Shown here in pieces: positions 28,710-37,124 of a DNA stretch of 41,661 bases. Both the position numbers and the translations under genes were made by a program. The notes beneath the pieces are model-generated. The model ran no database searches. It had not been told where the DNA came from and saw only the letters and a list, made by a program, of their open reading frames with translations. Every line of letters begins with the position of its first letter. The stretch's first letter is position 1. This DNA comes from a virus, in the IMG/VR virus record IMGVR_UViG_3300042863_000513, positions 1 to 41,661 of that record; one strand, written 5' to 3'.

Positions 28710-29606
28710 ATGAAACCTATCGGCGGAACAGAATTACTTTACAATAACTTAATTAAATATACAGGAACAGATTGGTCTGATCAGATCAATTTGATTGTTT
28801 CTGTTTGTTATGAAGGTCTAATAGATCCAAATCGTGCAAACATTGTTTGGCAACATCTATCATACGATCAACAAAATATTATCGGTATGTTATATAAAAA
28901 TTTTACCGATAATATAGATAAATTTGTTTATGTATCTGAATGGCAAAAAAATCAATTTCAAAATAGATTTCCAGTAGATGAATCTAAAAATCTAGTTATC
29001 AGAAATGCCATTGAAGATATTGAATTTAAATATAAACCAACTGATAAAATAAGATTGATTTATACCAGTATGCCTAATCGTGGATTAGAAGTATTACTAG
29101 ACGCTTTTCAACTACTCAACAGATCGGATGTTGAATTGACAGTCTATTCATCCAATATTATCTATGGTAAAGGATATGCCACTAATTCACATATAGAACA
29201 ATTGTTTCATCGTTGTCGTACAATGAAAAATGTTATCTATAAAGGTTTTGGTATGAATCAGGCAGTTAGATATGCACTTCAACAATCTCATATATTAGCC
29301 TATCCAAGTATATATGAAGAAACAAGTTGTTTATCCGCTATTGAAGCCGGCGCAGCTGGTTGTCGTATAGTAACAACTAATTATGGGGCATTATCCGAAA
29401 CGTGTGATGACTATGCCACATATGTAGACTATAGTGATGATAGACAAGAACTCACACACAATTATTCTCAAGCTCTAAATGACGCTATAAATAATTATTC
29501 CAGTGAAGGTCTATTAGAACAAAGTGATTGGTTCAATCTAAGATATTCATGGAATATTCGTAAAACAGAATGGAATAAATTTTTTGGTGAATTATGCGTA
29601 AAGTAA
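28710..29606 (+). CDS. GT-B glycosyltransferase (GT4-like)
   Basis: Predicted cytoplasmic sugar transferase, 298 residues. The C-terminal Rossmann half is clear: IRLIYTSMPNRGLEVLLDAF, VELTVYSSN, NVIYKGF, then the donor-binding segment YPSIYEETSCLSAIEAGAAG with the E-x7-E pattern. The N-terminus starts at the GGTE motif (MKPIGGTELLYNNL). The first beta strand usual in GT4 enzymes is missing and no Shine-Dalgarno sequence precedes this ATG. The frame is open upstream to 28656 but without an ATG, so the protein is either N-terminally trimmed or uses a non-standard start. It overlaps the next gene by 13 bases. Confidence 0.8.
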   Translation: MKPIGGTELLYNNLIKYTGTDWSDQINLIVSVCYEGLIDPNRANIVWQHLSYDQQNIIGMLYKNFTDNIDKFVYVSEWQKNQFQNRFPVDESKNLVIRNAIEDIEFKYKPTDKIRLIYTSMPNRGLEVLLDAFQLLNRSDVELTVYSSNIIYGKGYATNSHIEQLFHRCRTMKNVIYKGFGMNQAVRYALQQSHILAYPSIYEETSCLSAIEAGAAGCRIVTTNYGALSETCDDYATYVDYSDDRQELTHNYSQALNDAINNYSSEGLLEQSDWFNLRYSWNIRKTEWNKFFGELCVK

Positions 29607-30301
29607 TGATTGGCACACCATGTTATGATGGTAGAATTGATGTTTGGTATGTCAATGCTTTAATGAACACTATTAAAATGGCTATTAAACGTGATATTGA
29701 AATTATACCTATGTGGGTAAGTTTTGATGCATTACTTCAACGTGCACGTAATGATACTATTCATGTTGCCTTAGAATCTAATGTAGATGATTTAGTTTGG
29801 ATTGATAGTGACATTGAATGGCAACCAGAACAATTTTTCAAACTATTAGATTATCCAGTTGATGTAGTAGGTGGTACCTATCGCAAAAAAGGTGATAAAG
29901 AAGAATATGTTGTTAGACAATTACAGAAGAAACCACGAGATCCAATAACTAAATTAATTGAAGTTGATGGTCTTGGTACTGGGTTTGTAAAATTTAGTAA
30001 AGTTGCCATGCAACATTTATGGGACGTAAGTAAATCATATATGGATCCAAAAGACGACAAAGAACGTAGAATGATATTTGATGTTGTGATTCAAAATGTC
30101 GCCGGTGTAGATCAAATGATTAGTGAAGATATTCATGCATTTAATAAACTTAAAGATGGTGGATTTAAAATTTGGTTAGATCAAGAAATCACTTGTAATC
30201 ATATTGGTCCATATAAGTTTACAGGTGACTTTGAAAAATGGTATAATAAAACAGTTCACATTACTAAACCAATCTTACCAGTAATGAAAAAACAATTATG
30301 A
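29594..30301 (+). CDS. GT-A glycosyltransferase
   Basis: 235 residues. It begins KVMIGTPCYDGRI, a typical first strand of a GT-A fold. DDLVWIDSDIEW gives the metal/nucleotide-sugar-binding DxD (Asp71-Ser-Asp73), followed by VVGGTYRKK. GLGTGFVKFSK and SEDIHAFNKLKDGGFKIWLD are the acceptor-side and catalytic ED-type motifs. It resembles phage and viral glycosyltransferases that lack membrane anchors. It overlaps the previous gene and ends with an ATGA overlap with the sulfotransferase gene. Confidence 0.85.
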   Translation: MRKVMIGTPCYDGRIDVWYVNALMNTIKMAIKRDIEIIPMWVSFDALLQRARNDTIHVALESNVDDLVWIDSDIEWQPEQFFKLLDYPVDVVGGTYRKKGDKEEYVVRQLQKKPRDPITKLIEVDGLGTGFVKFSKVAMQHLWDVSKSYMDPKDDKERRMIFDVVIQNVAGVDQMISEDIHAFNKLKDGGFKIWLDQEITCNHIGPYKFTGDFEKWYNKTVHITKPILPVMKKQL

Positions 30302-31098
30302 ATAAACAATTTATTATGATGTCCGGAATTCCCAGATCAGGAAGTTCTGTTCTAGGATCGTTATTAAATCAACATCCATTAATTCATTCCAGTACTACTA
30401 GTCCAGTTATTGATTTAATAGAAATCATTGACAATAATTGGAATAATATTTCAGCTGCATATGTCAACAGACATCCAGATCAATACGGAAATATTATAAA
30501 TGGTATGATCGCAGGTGCCTATCATCATATAGACAAACCTGTTATCATTGATAAAAATAGATTATGGCCTAGACACGGTAAGTTAATGATTAATGCATTA
30601 GGATCAAAACCAAAAATCATCTGTACGGCTAGAAGTATACCAGAAATTCTATCATCTTACATCTTGTTGATTAATAAAAATTCAGATAAAATTACATTTG
30701 TAGATCAAGATTTAATTGACAATAATTTAGCAATCAATAACAAAAATCGTTGTCGTATATTGTGGGAAAAATATATCAATCATCCATATACAAGTTTCAG
30801 AATGGGATACAATTCATTTGACATTGATATGTGTATTGTTGAATATAATGATATTGTTAATAACAGTCAATATACAATGAATAGAATTTGTGAATTTATT
30901 GGTATAGAAACATATCAAGTTGATATTAATAATATGCAATCAATGTTAGAAAATGATGATTATCATGGTGGTTTAAATGGATTACATGATGTCAGATCAG
31001 TAATGGAACGAGTGAGTCCAGAACCAGAATTAGTCATTGGTAAAGAATTGACAAAATTATATACAGATATGAAATTGGATTTTTGGAATAAATCATGA
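30298..31098 (+). CDS. Sulfotransferase 1
   Basis: Predicted PAPS-dependent sulfotransferase, 266 residues. The 5'-phosphosulfate loop is at residues 7-18 (SGIPRSGSSVLG), and the 3'-phosphate site is the strand and helix ICTARSIPEILSSYI. Later, CIVEYNDIVNN and the C-terminal GLHDVRSVMERVSPEP match the same positions in the second sulfotransferase of this island. No signal peptide or membrane segment is present, so it acts in the host cytoplasm. It sits between two glycosyltransferase genes with ATGA overlaps on both sides, so a sugar hydroxyl is the likeliest acceptor (inference). Confidence 0.82.
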   Translation: MNKQFIMMSGIPRSGSSVLGSLLNQHPLIHSSTTSPVIDLIEIIDNNWNNISAAYVNRHPDQYGNIINGMIAGAYHHIDKPVIIDKNRLWPRHGKLMINALGSKPKIICTARSIPEILSSYILLINKNSDKITFVDQDLIDNNLAINNKNRCRILWEKYINHPYTSFRMGYNSFDIDMCIVEYNDIVNNSQYTMNRICEFIGIETYQVDINNMQSMLENDDYHGGLNGLHDVRSVMERVSPEPELVIGKELTKLYTDMKLDFWNKS

Positions 31099-32486
31099 GA
31101 CCAATAGTATTTTTAATGATCACTACAAAAAAGTCTGATCATTATACTGATTTGGCTATTTCAAGTTTTTTTAGATTTACTAAATTAAAATCAAATGATG
31201 TATTTTACTTGATTGATAATGATCAGATAGTTACTACTCAAAGACCAAATGTTACTGTAATTGTCAATGAACAACCAAAAAGTTTTGCCAAAAATATCAA
31301 TGATATTATTAGTATATCTGATGGTAAGGATCTTATTATTCTAAACAATGATATTGTTTTTACTGAAAATTGGTTACAACCATTAACTCAACATAATAAT
31401 GTTATTGTTATATCTAGTTGTAATCAAACACATGAATATACTACAGATCAATTAACATTGACAAATTCAATGTCAATGAATCAATTTGATAATAATTTTT
31501 ATACTTTAAGTGATATTGTTAGACGACATAAACAACTTAATCCAGCTGGATTTTATGAAAGATTATTAATGCCATTTTATGCATTTAGATTACCTTATGA
31601 GATATATTCTAAGATAGGATTATTTGATGAAAGTTTTGGTGTAGGTGGTGGTGAAGATGTTGATTATAGAATTCGTGCAATTCAATTAGGATTCAATGTC
31701 AAATATACTACACAATCATATCTATTACATTTTCAAGGTAAATCATTATGGGACAGTGGTGAAACCTCTGATGAAACTAAACAAAGAGACAAAATATATT
31801 TTGATAGATTCATTGAAAAATGGGGATCAGATTTATCAAATCTGTTACTAGTAGGTGGACAACCTCAACCAATTGTTCAAAAATATTTATTAGAAAATAG
31901 TACAATAACTGAAATGATTAAAACTTTATTATCAGTTAGAGATGGAAATAGTATAGTATCATTGAAAGACGTATCGGCATATGGTTTACTATCATATATC
32001 AAAGAGTTAGGTACTGATCTTATCGGATGTGAATTAGGTGTTTGTAAAGGATATACTCTTAGACATTTCTTTGATTTGGCACCAGAGATTAGTAAAGTAT
32101 ATGCTATTGATAGTTGGACACCATATATGGATTGGTGGGGACCAGTTACACAATCAATGGTAGATCAATGGCGTGAATATGCTATGAATCTATTAAATCC
32201 ATATATGGATAAAATAGAATTATTAGAAATGGATGCTACTACGGCAGCATCCTATATACCAGATCAAAGTTTAGATTATATCTTTATTGATGGTGATCAT
32301 AGTTATTCAGCAGTAGTTAGAGATTTAGATAATTATTGGGATAAAGTCAAAACAGGTGGTATATTTGCTGGTCATGATTGGAATTTACCAGCAGTAAATC
32401 AAGCAGTTAATGAGTTTAGACAAAAGAATAATATTACTAATGAGATCAGATTTACACAATCTAATGTTTGGTTTTGGTACAAATAA
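31095..32486 (+). CDS. Glycosyltransferase (GT2-like)-methyltransferase fusion
   Basis: Bifunctional protein, 463 residues. Residues 1-250 form a GT-A domain: IVFLMITTKKSDHY, DLIILNNDIVFTENWL (NND at 84-86 in place of DxD), and the catalytic GVGGGEDVDYRIRAIQLG (ED at 187-188). Residues about 290-463 form a class I SAM-dependent methyltransferase of the Methyltransf_24 type: GCELGVCKGYTLR (311-323), VYAIDSW, and YIFIDGDHSYSAVVRDL (396-411), then KTGGIFAGHDW. A single enzyme could both add a sugar and methylate it. It overlaps the sulfotransferase gene by ATGA. A 63-base gap follows. Confidence 0.85.
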   Translation: MRPIVFLMITTKKSDHYTDLAISSFFRFTKLKSNDVFYLIDNDQIVTTQRPNVTVIVNEQPKSFAKNINDIISISDGKDLIILNNDIVFTENWLQPLTQHNNVIVISSCNQTHEYTTDQLTLTNSMSMNQFDNNFYTLSDIVRRHKQLNPAGFYERLLMPFYAFRLPYEIYSKIGLFDESFGVGGGEDVDYRIRAIQLGFNVKYTTQSYLLHFQGKSLWDSGETSDETKQRDKIYFDRFIEKWGSDLSNLLLVGGQPQPIVQKYLLENSTITEMIKTLLSVRDGNSIVSLKDVSAYGLLSYIKELGTDLIGCELGVCKGYTLRHFFDLAPEISKVYAIDSWTPYMDWWGPVTQSMVDQWREYAMNLLNPYMDKIELLEMDATTAASYIPDQSLDYIFIDGDHSYSAVVRDLDNYWDKVKTGGIFAGHDWNLPAVNQAVNEFRQKNNITNEIRFTQSNVWFWYK

Positions 32487-32549
32487 AATATTTGAATGTC
32501 ATTGTTATGATGTAAATAATAGTAAGTTTTATTATAAGAGAGTTAAACA

Positions 32550-33482
32550 ATGAAAAAGATATTTTGGATTGATGGTGGTGCTGGTCGTGCAATTGCAGCA
32601 ATTCCAGCACTTATTAAATTTGGTAAATTAAATCCAGATGTTGATTGGGCAGTTATGGTAGCCGCATGGGATTTCTTATATTGGGGTATTCCAGAACTAC
32701 AAGACAGAACATATGGAATTGATACTAAAGGTGTATTTGACAATGTAATTAAAAATGCAGATCAAATTATTACACCAGAACCATATCGTTGTCCAGCTTA
32801 TTTTAGACAAGAGATTAGTTTAGTAGAAGGATTTGATAGAGAAATTAATAATACTAAAGATCATAGTGATTTAGGTATACCAGTTCTTAAATTTAATCAA
32901 CAAGAAGTTATGGTAGCAAAGAATACACTTGAAGATTTGAAAGCTGCACAGAAAAAACAAAAAACAGTAATCTTTCAACCATTTGGTCGCGGTGCCAAAA
33001 TAGATAATCGTCAAGGTGTATTTGATGAAGAATCACGTAGTTTAAGTCAGAAAGATTATCTCTATCTTGTTAAGAAAATTGCCATGAGATATAATACTAT
33101 TTTCTTTGGTGAACCAGATTTTCAATTGAAACAAGATACAGTATCACAAAAATATACATGTGATCTTAGACAATGGGGTGCATTGGTTCAAGAAGCCGAT
33201 TATTTTATTGGATGTGATAGTGTAGGTCAACATATGGCTCGTGCAGTTGGAACTCCAGGTACTGTAATTTTTGGTAGTACATTTCCAATCAATACTAGTT
33301 ATCCAGATTATTTTAAAATCATTGAAACACAACAAGTTAGAAAATATACACCAATACGTATTGCCGGATTAGATGCCACTTTAAGTAATAGATTAAATGA
33401 AGGAACAATTAATTTTACAACAAAAGAACTAGACGATATGTTTAATACTATTGTTGCAGATATTGAGAAAAAGGTACGATAA
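32550..33482 (+). CDS. GT9 (heptosyltransferase-like) glycosyltransferase
   Basis: 310 residues. The C-terminal half carries the GT9 signature YFIGCDSVGQHMARAVGTPG and VIFGST (about residues 217-243), which in WaaC/WaaF-type enzymes binds the ADP-sugar donor. FQPFGRGA is the first strand of that domain. The N-terminal half (IDGGAGRAIAAIPAL) keeps the glycine-rich acceptor loop. Family members transfer heptose or similar sugars to lipopolysaccharide cores; the donor here cannot be read from sequence. It has its own AAGAGAG ribosome-binding region after a 63-base gap and ends in a TAATG overlap with the carbamoyltransferase gene. Confidence 0.82.
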   Translation: MKKIFWIDGGAGRAIAAIPALIKFGKLNPDVDWAVMVAAWDFLYWGIPELQDRTYGIDTKGVFDNVIKNADQIITPEPYRCPAYFRQEISLVEGFDREINNTKDHSDLGIPVLKFNQQEVMVAKNTLEDLKAAQKKQKTVIFQPFGRGAKIDNRQGVFDEESRSLSQKDYLYLVKKIAMRYNTIFFGEPDFQLKQDTVSQKYTCDLRQWGALVQEADYFIGCDSVGQHMARAVGTPGTVIFGSTFPINTSYPDYFKIIETQQVRKYTPIRIAGLDATLSNRLNEGTINFTTKELDDMFNTIVADIEKKVR

Positions 33483-35176
33483 TGGGATATACAATTTTAG
33501 CAATTAATCCAGGACATAATGGATCAGCGGCATTAGTAGTTGATGGTGAATTAGTATACTATACAGAAGAAGAACGACTATCTAGAAGTAAATATGATGG
33601 TAATCCATTTAAGGCTATTGTTCATGTATTGAATAATCATGTAGTTGATGAGTTAATTATTGGTGGTACTAATTCACAATTACCACAATTACCATGGACT
33701 GGAGAAGATCCATATACAGCATTGGTTAGAAAAAGTTGTCCAAATGTTAAAGTAACAAATCTTGGACATTTACATCATTTGGGTCATGCTAGTGCCAGTT
33801 TTTATAGTAGTGGTTTTGATACTGCTGCAGCCGTAATTGTAGATGGTGCTGGTTCAGTACATCAAGAACAAATTGGAGAAAATGGTCCAATTGCATCTGG
33901 ATACGAAACTGAATCAATTTACTACTGTTCATATCCACATGAGTTTAACGCTGTATACAAGCGTTATAGCGATGGTAATGCCATGTACTATGATAATGGT
34001 ATACAAGAGTTTGATAATACTGTAACCATTACTAAAGCCTATGAGGCCGTATCAGATTATCTTGGTTTTGGATTTATTGAAGCTGGTAAAACTATGGGTC
34101 TAAGTCCATATGGTACAGAAGATGTAGATATTCCAGATTTCTTTATTAATGGAAAAGGTAATAAGAACTTATTGATTCCTAGATATCCTGCTGGTGCACA
34201 TATTGACGAGAATCATAATCCATACTTAAAACGATTTAATGATCCAAAAGAATGGCATAATGATTTTTCATTATGTCGTGATATTGATAAGAATTTGGCA
34301 TATAAGATTCAAAGACAAACTGAAGAACAAATGATTGCTCTTATTGAAAAGGCAATTGATATTACTGGTGAACGTAATATTATTATTAGTGGTGGATTTG
34401 GTTTAAACTGTGTGGCCAATTATAAGTATGTTAAACATTTTCCCGATATTAATTTCTATATTGATCCAATTGCACATGATGGTGGAACTGCTATTGGTTT
34501 AGCCAAATATGCTTGGCATAATCACTCAAATGAAGTACAATTAAGAGAGTTAACTAGTGTATATCTTGGTGTACATCCAAACTATGATCAGTTAGATAAT
34601 TTATTACAACAAGTACCAAATCTTAAAGTATCAGATGTAACATATGATACTGTAGCACAATTGATTGATGATGGTAATATTGTTGCTTTATTTCAAGGGG
34701 CCGCGGAAGCTGGACCAAGAGCATTAGGTAATCGTTCAATATTATTTGATCCACGTAGAGTAGATGGTAAAGATTTTGTTAATCAAGTTAAACGTAGAGA
34801 ATGGTTTAGACCATTTGCTGGTAGTGTTATGGAAGAACATGCTTCAACATGGTTTGATATGGCTGGAATGAAATCAAGTCCATTTATGATGTATGCAGTT
34901 AATGTTTGGCCAGATAAAGTAAATGAAATTCCTGCCGTATGTCATGTAGATAATACATGTCGTGTTCAAACTGTTACTGAAGCACAAAATTTACATTACT
35001 ATCGTTTGATTGAAGCATTTTATAATAGAACACAAATTCCAATGGTAATGAATACAAGTTTTAATTTAGCTGGTCAACCATTAGTAGAAAGTTTAGTTGA
35101 TGCTTTTGTAACTATTCTGAATAGTGATATTAATTATTTGTATTTGCCAGAAATTGGAAAACTAATTAGTAAATAA
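33482..35176 (+). CDS. O-carbamoyltransferase (NodU/CmcH/TobZ family)
   Basis: Predicted to transfer a carbamoyl group from carbamoyl phosphate (through carbamoyl-AMP) to a hydroxyl, typically on a sugar. The length of 564 residues equals the family norm. The N-terminal ASKHA-fold domain shows ILAINPGHNGSAALVVDGEL and YYTEEERLSRSKYDG, the His-rich metal site HLHHLGHA (96-103), and AAAVIVDGAG. The C-terminal domain has ALFQGAAEAGPRALGNRSIL, then DPR, REWFRPFA and MVMNTSFNLAGQPLV, all hallmarks of the family. TAATG overlaps on both sides suggest coupled expression with GT9 and the second sulfotransferase. Confidence 0.92.
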   Translation: MGYTILAINPGHNGSAALVVDGELVYYTEEERLSRSKYDGNPFKAIVHVLNNHVVDELIIGGTNSQLPQLPWTGEDPYTALVRKSCPNVKVTNLGHLHHLGHASASFYSSGFDTAAAVIVDGAGSVHQEQIGENGPIASGYETESIYYCSYPHEFNAVYKRYSDGNAMYYDNGIQEFDNTVTITKAYEAVSDYLGFGFIEAGKTMGLSPYGTEDVDIPDFFINGKGNKNLLIPRYPAGAHIDENHNPYLKRFNDPKEWHNDFSLCRDIDKNLAYKIQRQTEEQMIALIEKAIDITGERNIIISGGFGLNCVANYKYVKHFPDINFYIDPIAHDGGTAIGLAKYAWHNHSNEVQLRELTSVYLGVHPNYDQLDNLLQQVPNLKVSDVTYDTVAQLIDDGNIVALFQGAAEAGPRALGNRSILFDPRRVDGKDFVNQVKRREWFRPFAGSVMEEHASTWFDMAGMKSSPFMMYAVNVWPDKVNEIPAVCHVDNTCRVQTVTEAQNLHYYRLIEAFYNRTQIPMVMNTSFNLAGQPLVESLVDAFVTILNSDINYLYLPEIGKLISK

Positions 35177-36075
35177 TGAGAAAATATAATTTCATATCTG
35201 GATTGCCTCGTAGTGGTACAACACTATTAAGTGCAATTTTAAAACAAAATCCTAGATTTACTGCTGGTATCAGTGATGTAATACAAGGATATGCAACTGC
35301 AATTATAGATTCTACTAATACATCTGTTGGAATAGATACTACTATTACAATTGAAAAACGTAAAGAAATTATTAGAAATATATTTGATACATTTTATAAT
35401 GAAAGTAATGAAGTTTGTTTTAATACGAATCGTGGTTGGTCTGGAGCCACATCATTATTAAAAGATTTATATCCAGATTTTAAAATGATTATATGTATTA
35501 GAGAAATACCATGGATTTTAGATAGTTTTGAACAATTGAATGCTAAGAATCCATATACAGTTAAAGCATTATATCATCATCAACCGAATTTATCTGTATA
35601 TGAACGAACTAATATGTTAATGGGTAATTTACCTAATTTTACTGGATATGTTGCTGGGCCATTAGCAAATGTTAAACAATCATTATTTTGTAATGAACGT
35701 GATCAAATTTGTTATGTTGAATATGATGATTTGGTTAAAAATCCATTAATAGTTATGAAGAAGATTTATAATTTTCTTGGAGAATCATGGTTTGAACATG
35801 ATTTTAATAATGTAGAAGATTCATATGATGAATTTGATGTTGGTGTCAAGATTGAAGGATTACATAAAGTCAGAAAGCGTGTAGAATTTAAACAACGTAG
35901 ACCAATTTTACCAAATGATTTATGGCATCAATATTCATCATCTACTTTTTGGAAGGATGGGTTTGATGATTTACGTAAACAATTAAATTGGATCAATTCA
36001 AGCGATATAAATAATATCGTCAGACAACAATCAACTGTAACAAAATCGTTACCTAGATTAAACAAACAACTTTAA
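35176..36075 (+). CDS. Sulfotransferase 2
   Basis: 299 residues, paralogous to sulfotransferase 1. The 5'-phosphosulfate loop is SGLPRSGTTLLSAIL (8-22) and the 3'-phosphate site is MIICIREIPWILDSF. The acceptor-side strand is CYVEYDDLVKNPL and the C-terminal motif is IEGLHKVRKRVEFKQRRPIL. Closely related proteins occur in T4-like cyanophages. Two distinct sulfotransferases in one island suggest two sulfation positions or two acceptors (inference). It overlaps the carbamoyltransferase stop by TAATG. Confidence 0.85.
   Translation: MRKYNFISGLPRSGTTLLSAILKQNPRFTAGISDVIQGYATAIIDSTNTSVGIDTTITIEKRKEIIRNIFDTFYNESNEVCFNTNRGWSGATSLLKDLYPDFKMIICIREIPWILDSFEQLNAKNPYTVKALYHHQPNLSVYERTNMLMGNLPNFTGYVAGPLANVKQSLFCNERDQICYVEYDDLVKNPLIVMKKIYNFLGESWFEHDFNNVEDSYDEFDVGVKIEGLHKVRKRVEFKQRRPILPNDLWHQYSSSTFWKDGFDDLRKQLNWINSSDINNIVRQQSTVTKSLPRLNKQL
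36006..36013 (+). promoter_or_regulatory. Canonical TATAAATA octamer, possible internal late promoter
   Basis: Exact T4 late-promoter consensus inside the end of sulfotransferase 2, 72 bases before the ATG at 36085. It could re-initiate transcription of the distal island genes. Chance occurrence in AT-rich coding DNA cannot be excluded. Confidence 0.3.
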
Positions 36076-36084
36076 GGAAACATC

Positions 36085-36306
36085 ATGACAGAACAAACAC
36101 AACAACCAGAAGTATCACAACAACCAGACCCAGTTATTATTCAATTAGTATTGAATTTTGAACAAATTAATGCAGTTGTTAATGCACTTGGTAAATTACC
36201 AACTGAAACTGGTGTCTGGCCATTAAGACAAGTTATTGTTGATCAAACTAATCAACAATTGACCGCTATTGACGCCGCAAAACAAACAGATCAACCATCA
36301 GAATAA
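36085..36306 (+). CDS. Small Gln-rich hypothetical protein (73 aa)
   Basis: Function not recognised. Gln/Pro-rich N-terminus (MTEQTQQPEVSQQPDP) followed by a compact predicted alpha/beta segment (IQLVLNFEQINAVVNALGKL, PTETGVWPLRQVIVDQ) and a polar tail. A strong AAGGAAACATC Shine-Dalgarno sequence and a clean start support it as a real gene. Proteins of this shape are common in T4-like phages; no role is assigned. Confidence 0.75.
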   Translation: MTEQTQQPEVSQQPDPVIIQLVLNFEQINAVVNALGKLPTETGVWPLRQVIVDQTNQQLTAIDAAKQTDQPSE

Positions 36307-36320
36307 TCAAAAGGTCTAAC

Positions 36321-37124
36321 ATGAAAAAGATATTAATTATGGGATTGCCTGGTGCAGGTAAAACTACATTGGCAATATCACTCAAGAATTATCTTCAGGA
36401 TATTAAATATGAAGGCATGGGCATTACTGTAGAATGGTTTAATGCTGATGATGTTAGAAAAAAGTTTAACGATTGGGATTTCACTGAAACAGGTCGTATT
36501 CGTCAAAGTTTACGTATGGCAGAATTGGCTGAAAAGTCAACTGCCGATTATGTTATTTGTGATTTCGTTGCACCATTAGTAGAAATGCGTAATAACTTTA
36601 AAGCTGATTGGACTATTTGGGTAGATACTATTGAACAAGGTCGGTTTGAAGATACTAACAAAGTTTTTATTCAACCTGAAATTTATGATTTTAGAGTTAC
36701 TGAACAAGATGCCAACAAATGGTGTGAATATATTGCTTTGAAAATTTTAAATAATCAACGTAGACCAGTATTTGATTGGAAAAAAGAAACAGTACAAATG
36801 TTAGGTCGTTGGCAACCATGGCATGAAGGTCATCGTGCCTTATTTGAAAGATTGTTAGAAAAATCTGGTCAAGTAGTAATTCAAATTCGTGATGTACAGG
36901 GTTGGAATGATAGTAATCCATTTGCAGTTACTCAAGTTAAAAACTTTATTCGTAAAGATTTAGATCCATTATATCAGGGTCAATATGAAATACAAGTTGT
37001 TCCAAATATTGTACATATTGGTTGGGGTCGTGGTGTTGGATATACTAGTGGTGAAGAATATTTTGATGAAAACATTACTAGTATTAGTGGTACACAAATT
37101 CGTAAAAAAATGGGACTAAAATAA
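36321..37124 (+). CDS. APS kinase-nucleotidyltransferase fusion (candidate PAPS supply enzyme)
   Basis: 267 residues, two domains. Residues 1-145 form an APS kinase (CysC-like) P-loop domain: Walker A GLPGAGKTT (8-16), EWFNADDVRKKF (38-49, the D-x-D-x-V-R motif), RIRQSLRMAELAE (59-71) and ICDFVAPLVEMRN. Residues 158-267 form a small HxGH nucleotidyltransferase: MLGRWQPWHEGHRAL (His168, His171), and ISGTQIRKKM (255-264), the ISxTxxR motif. Such a pair could make APS from ATP and sulfate and then PAPS, feeding the two sulfotransferases. However, the second domain is much shorter than normal ATP sulfurylase and equally resembles NadM/cytidylyltransferase-type enzymes, so the first step is uncertain. 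An AAAGG ribosome-binding site precedes the ATG. The stop abuts the next ATG. Confidence 0.8.
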   Translation: MKKILIMGLPGAGKTTLAISLKNYLQDIKYEGMGITVEWFNADDVRKKFNDWDFTETGRIRQSLRMAELAEKSTADYVICDFVAPLVEMRNNFKADWTIWVDTIEQGRFEDTNKVFIQPEIYDFRVTEQDANKWCEYIALKILNNQRRPVFDWKKETVQMLGRWQPWHEGHRALFERLLEKSGQVVIQIRDVQGWNDSNPFAVTQVKNFIRKDLDPLYQGQYEIQVVPNIVHIGWGRGVGYTSGEEYFDENITSISGTQIRKKMGLK

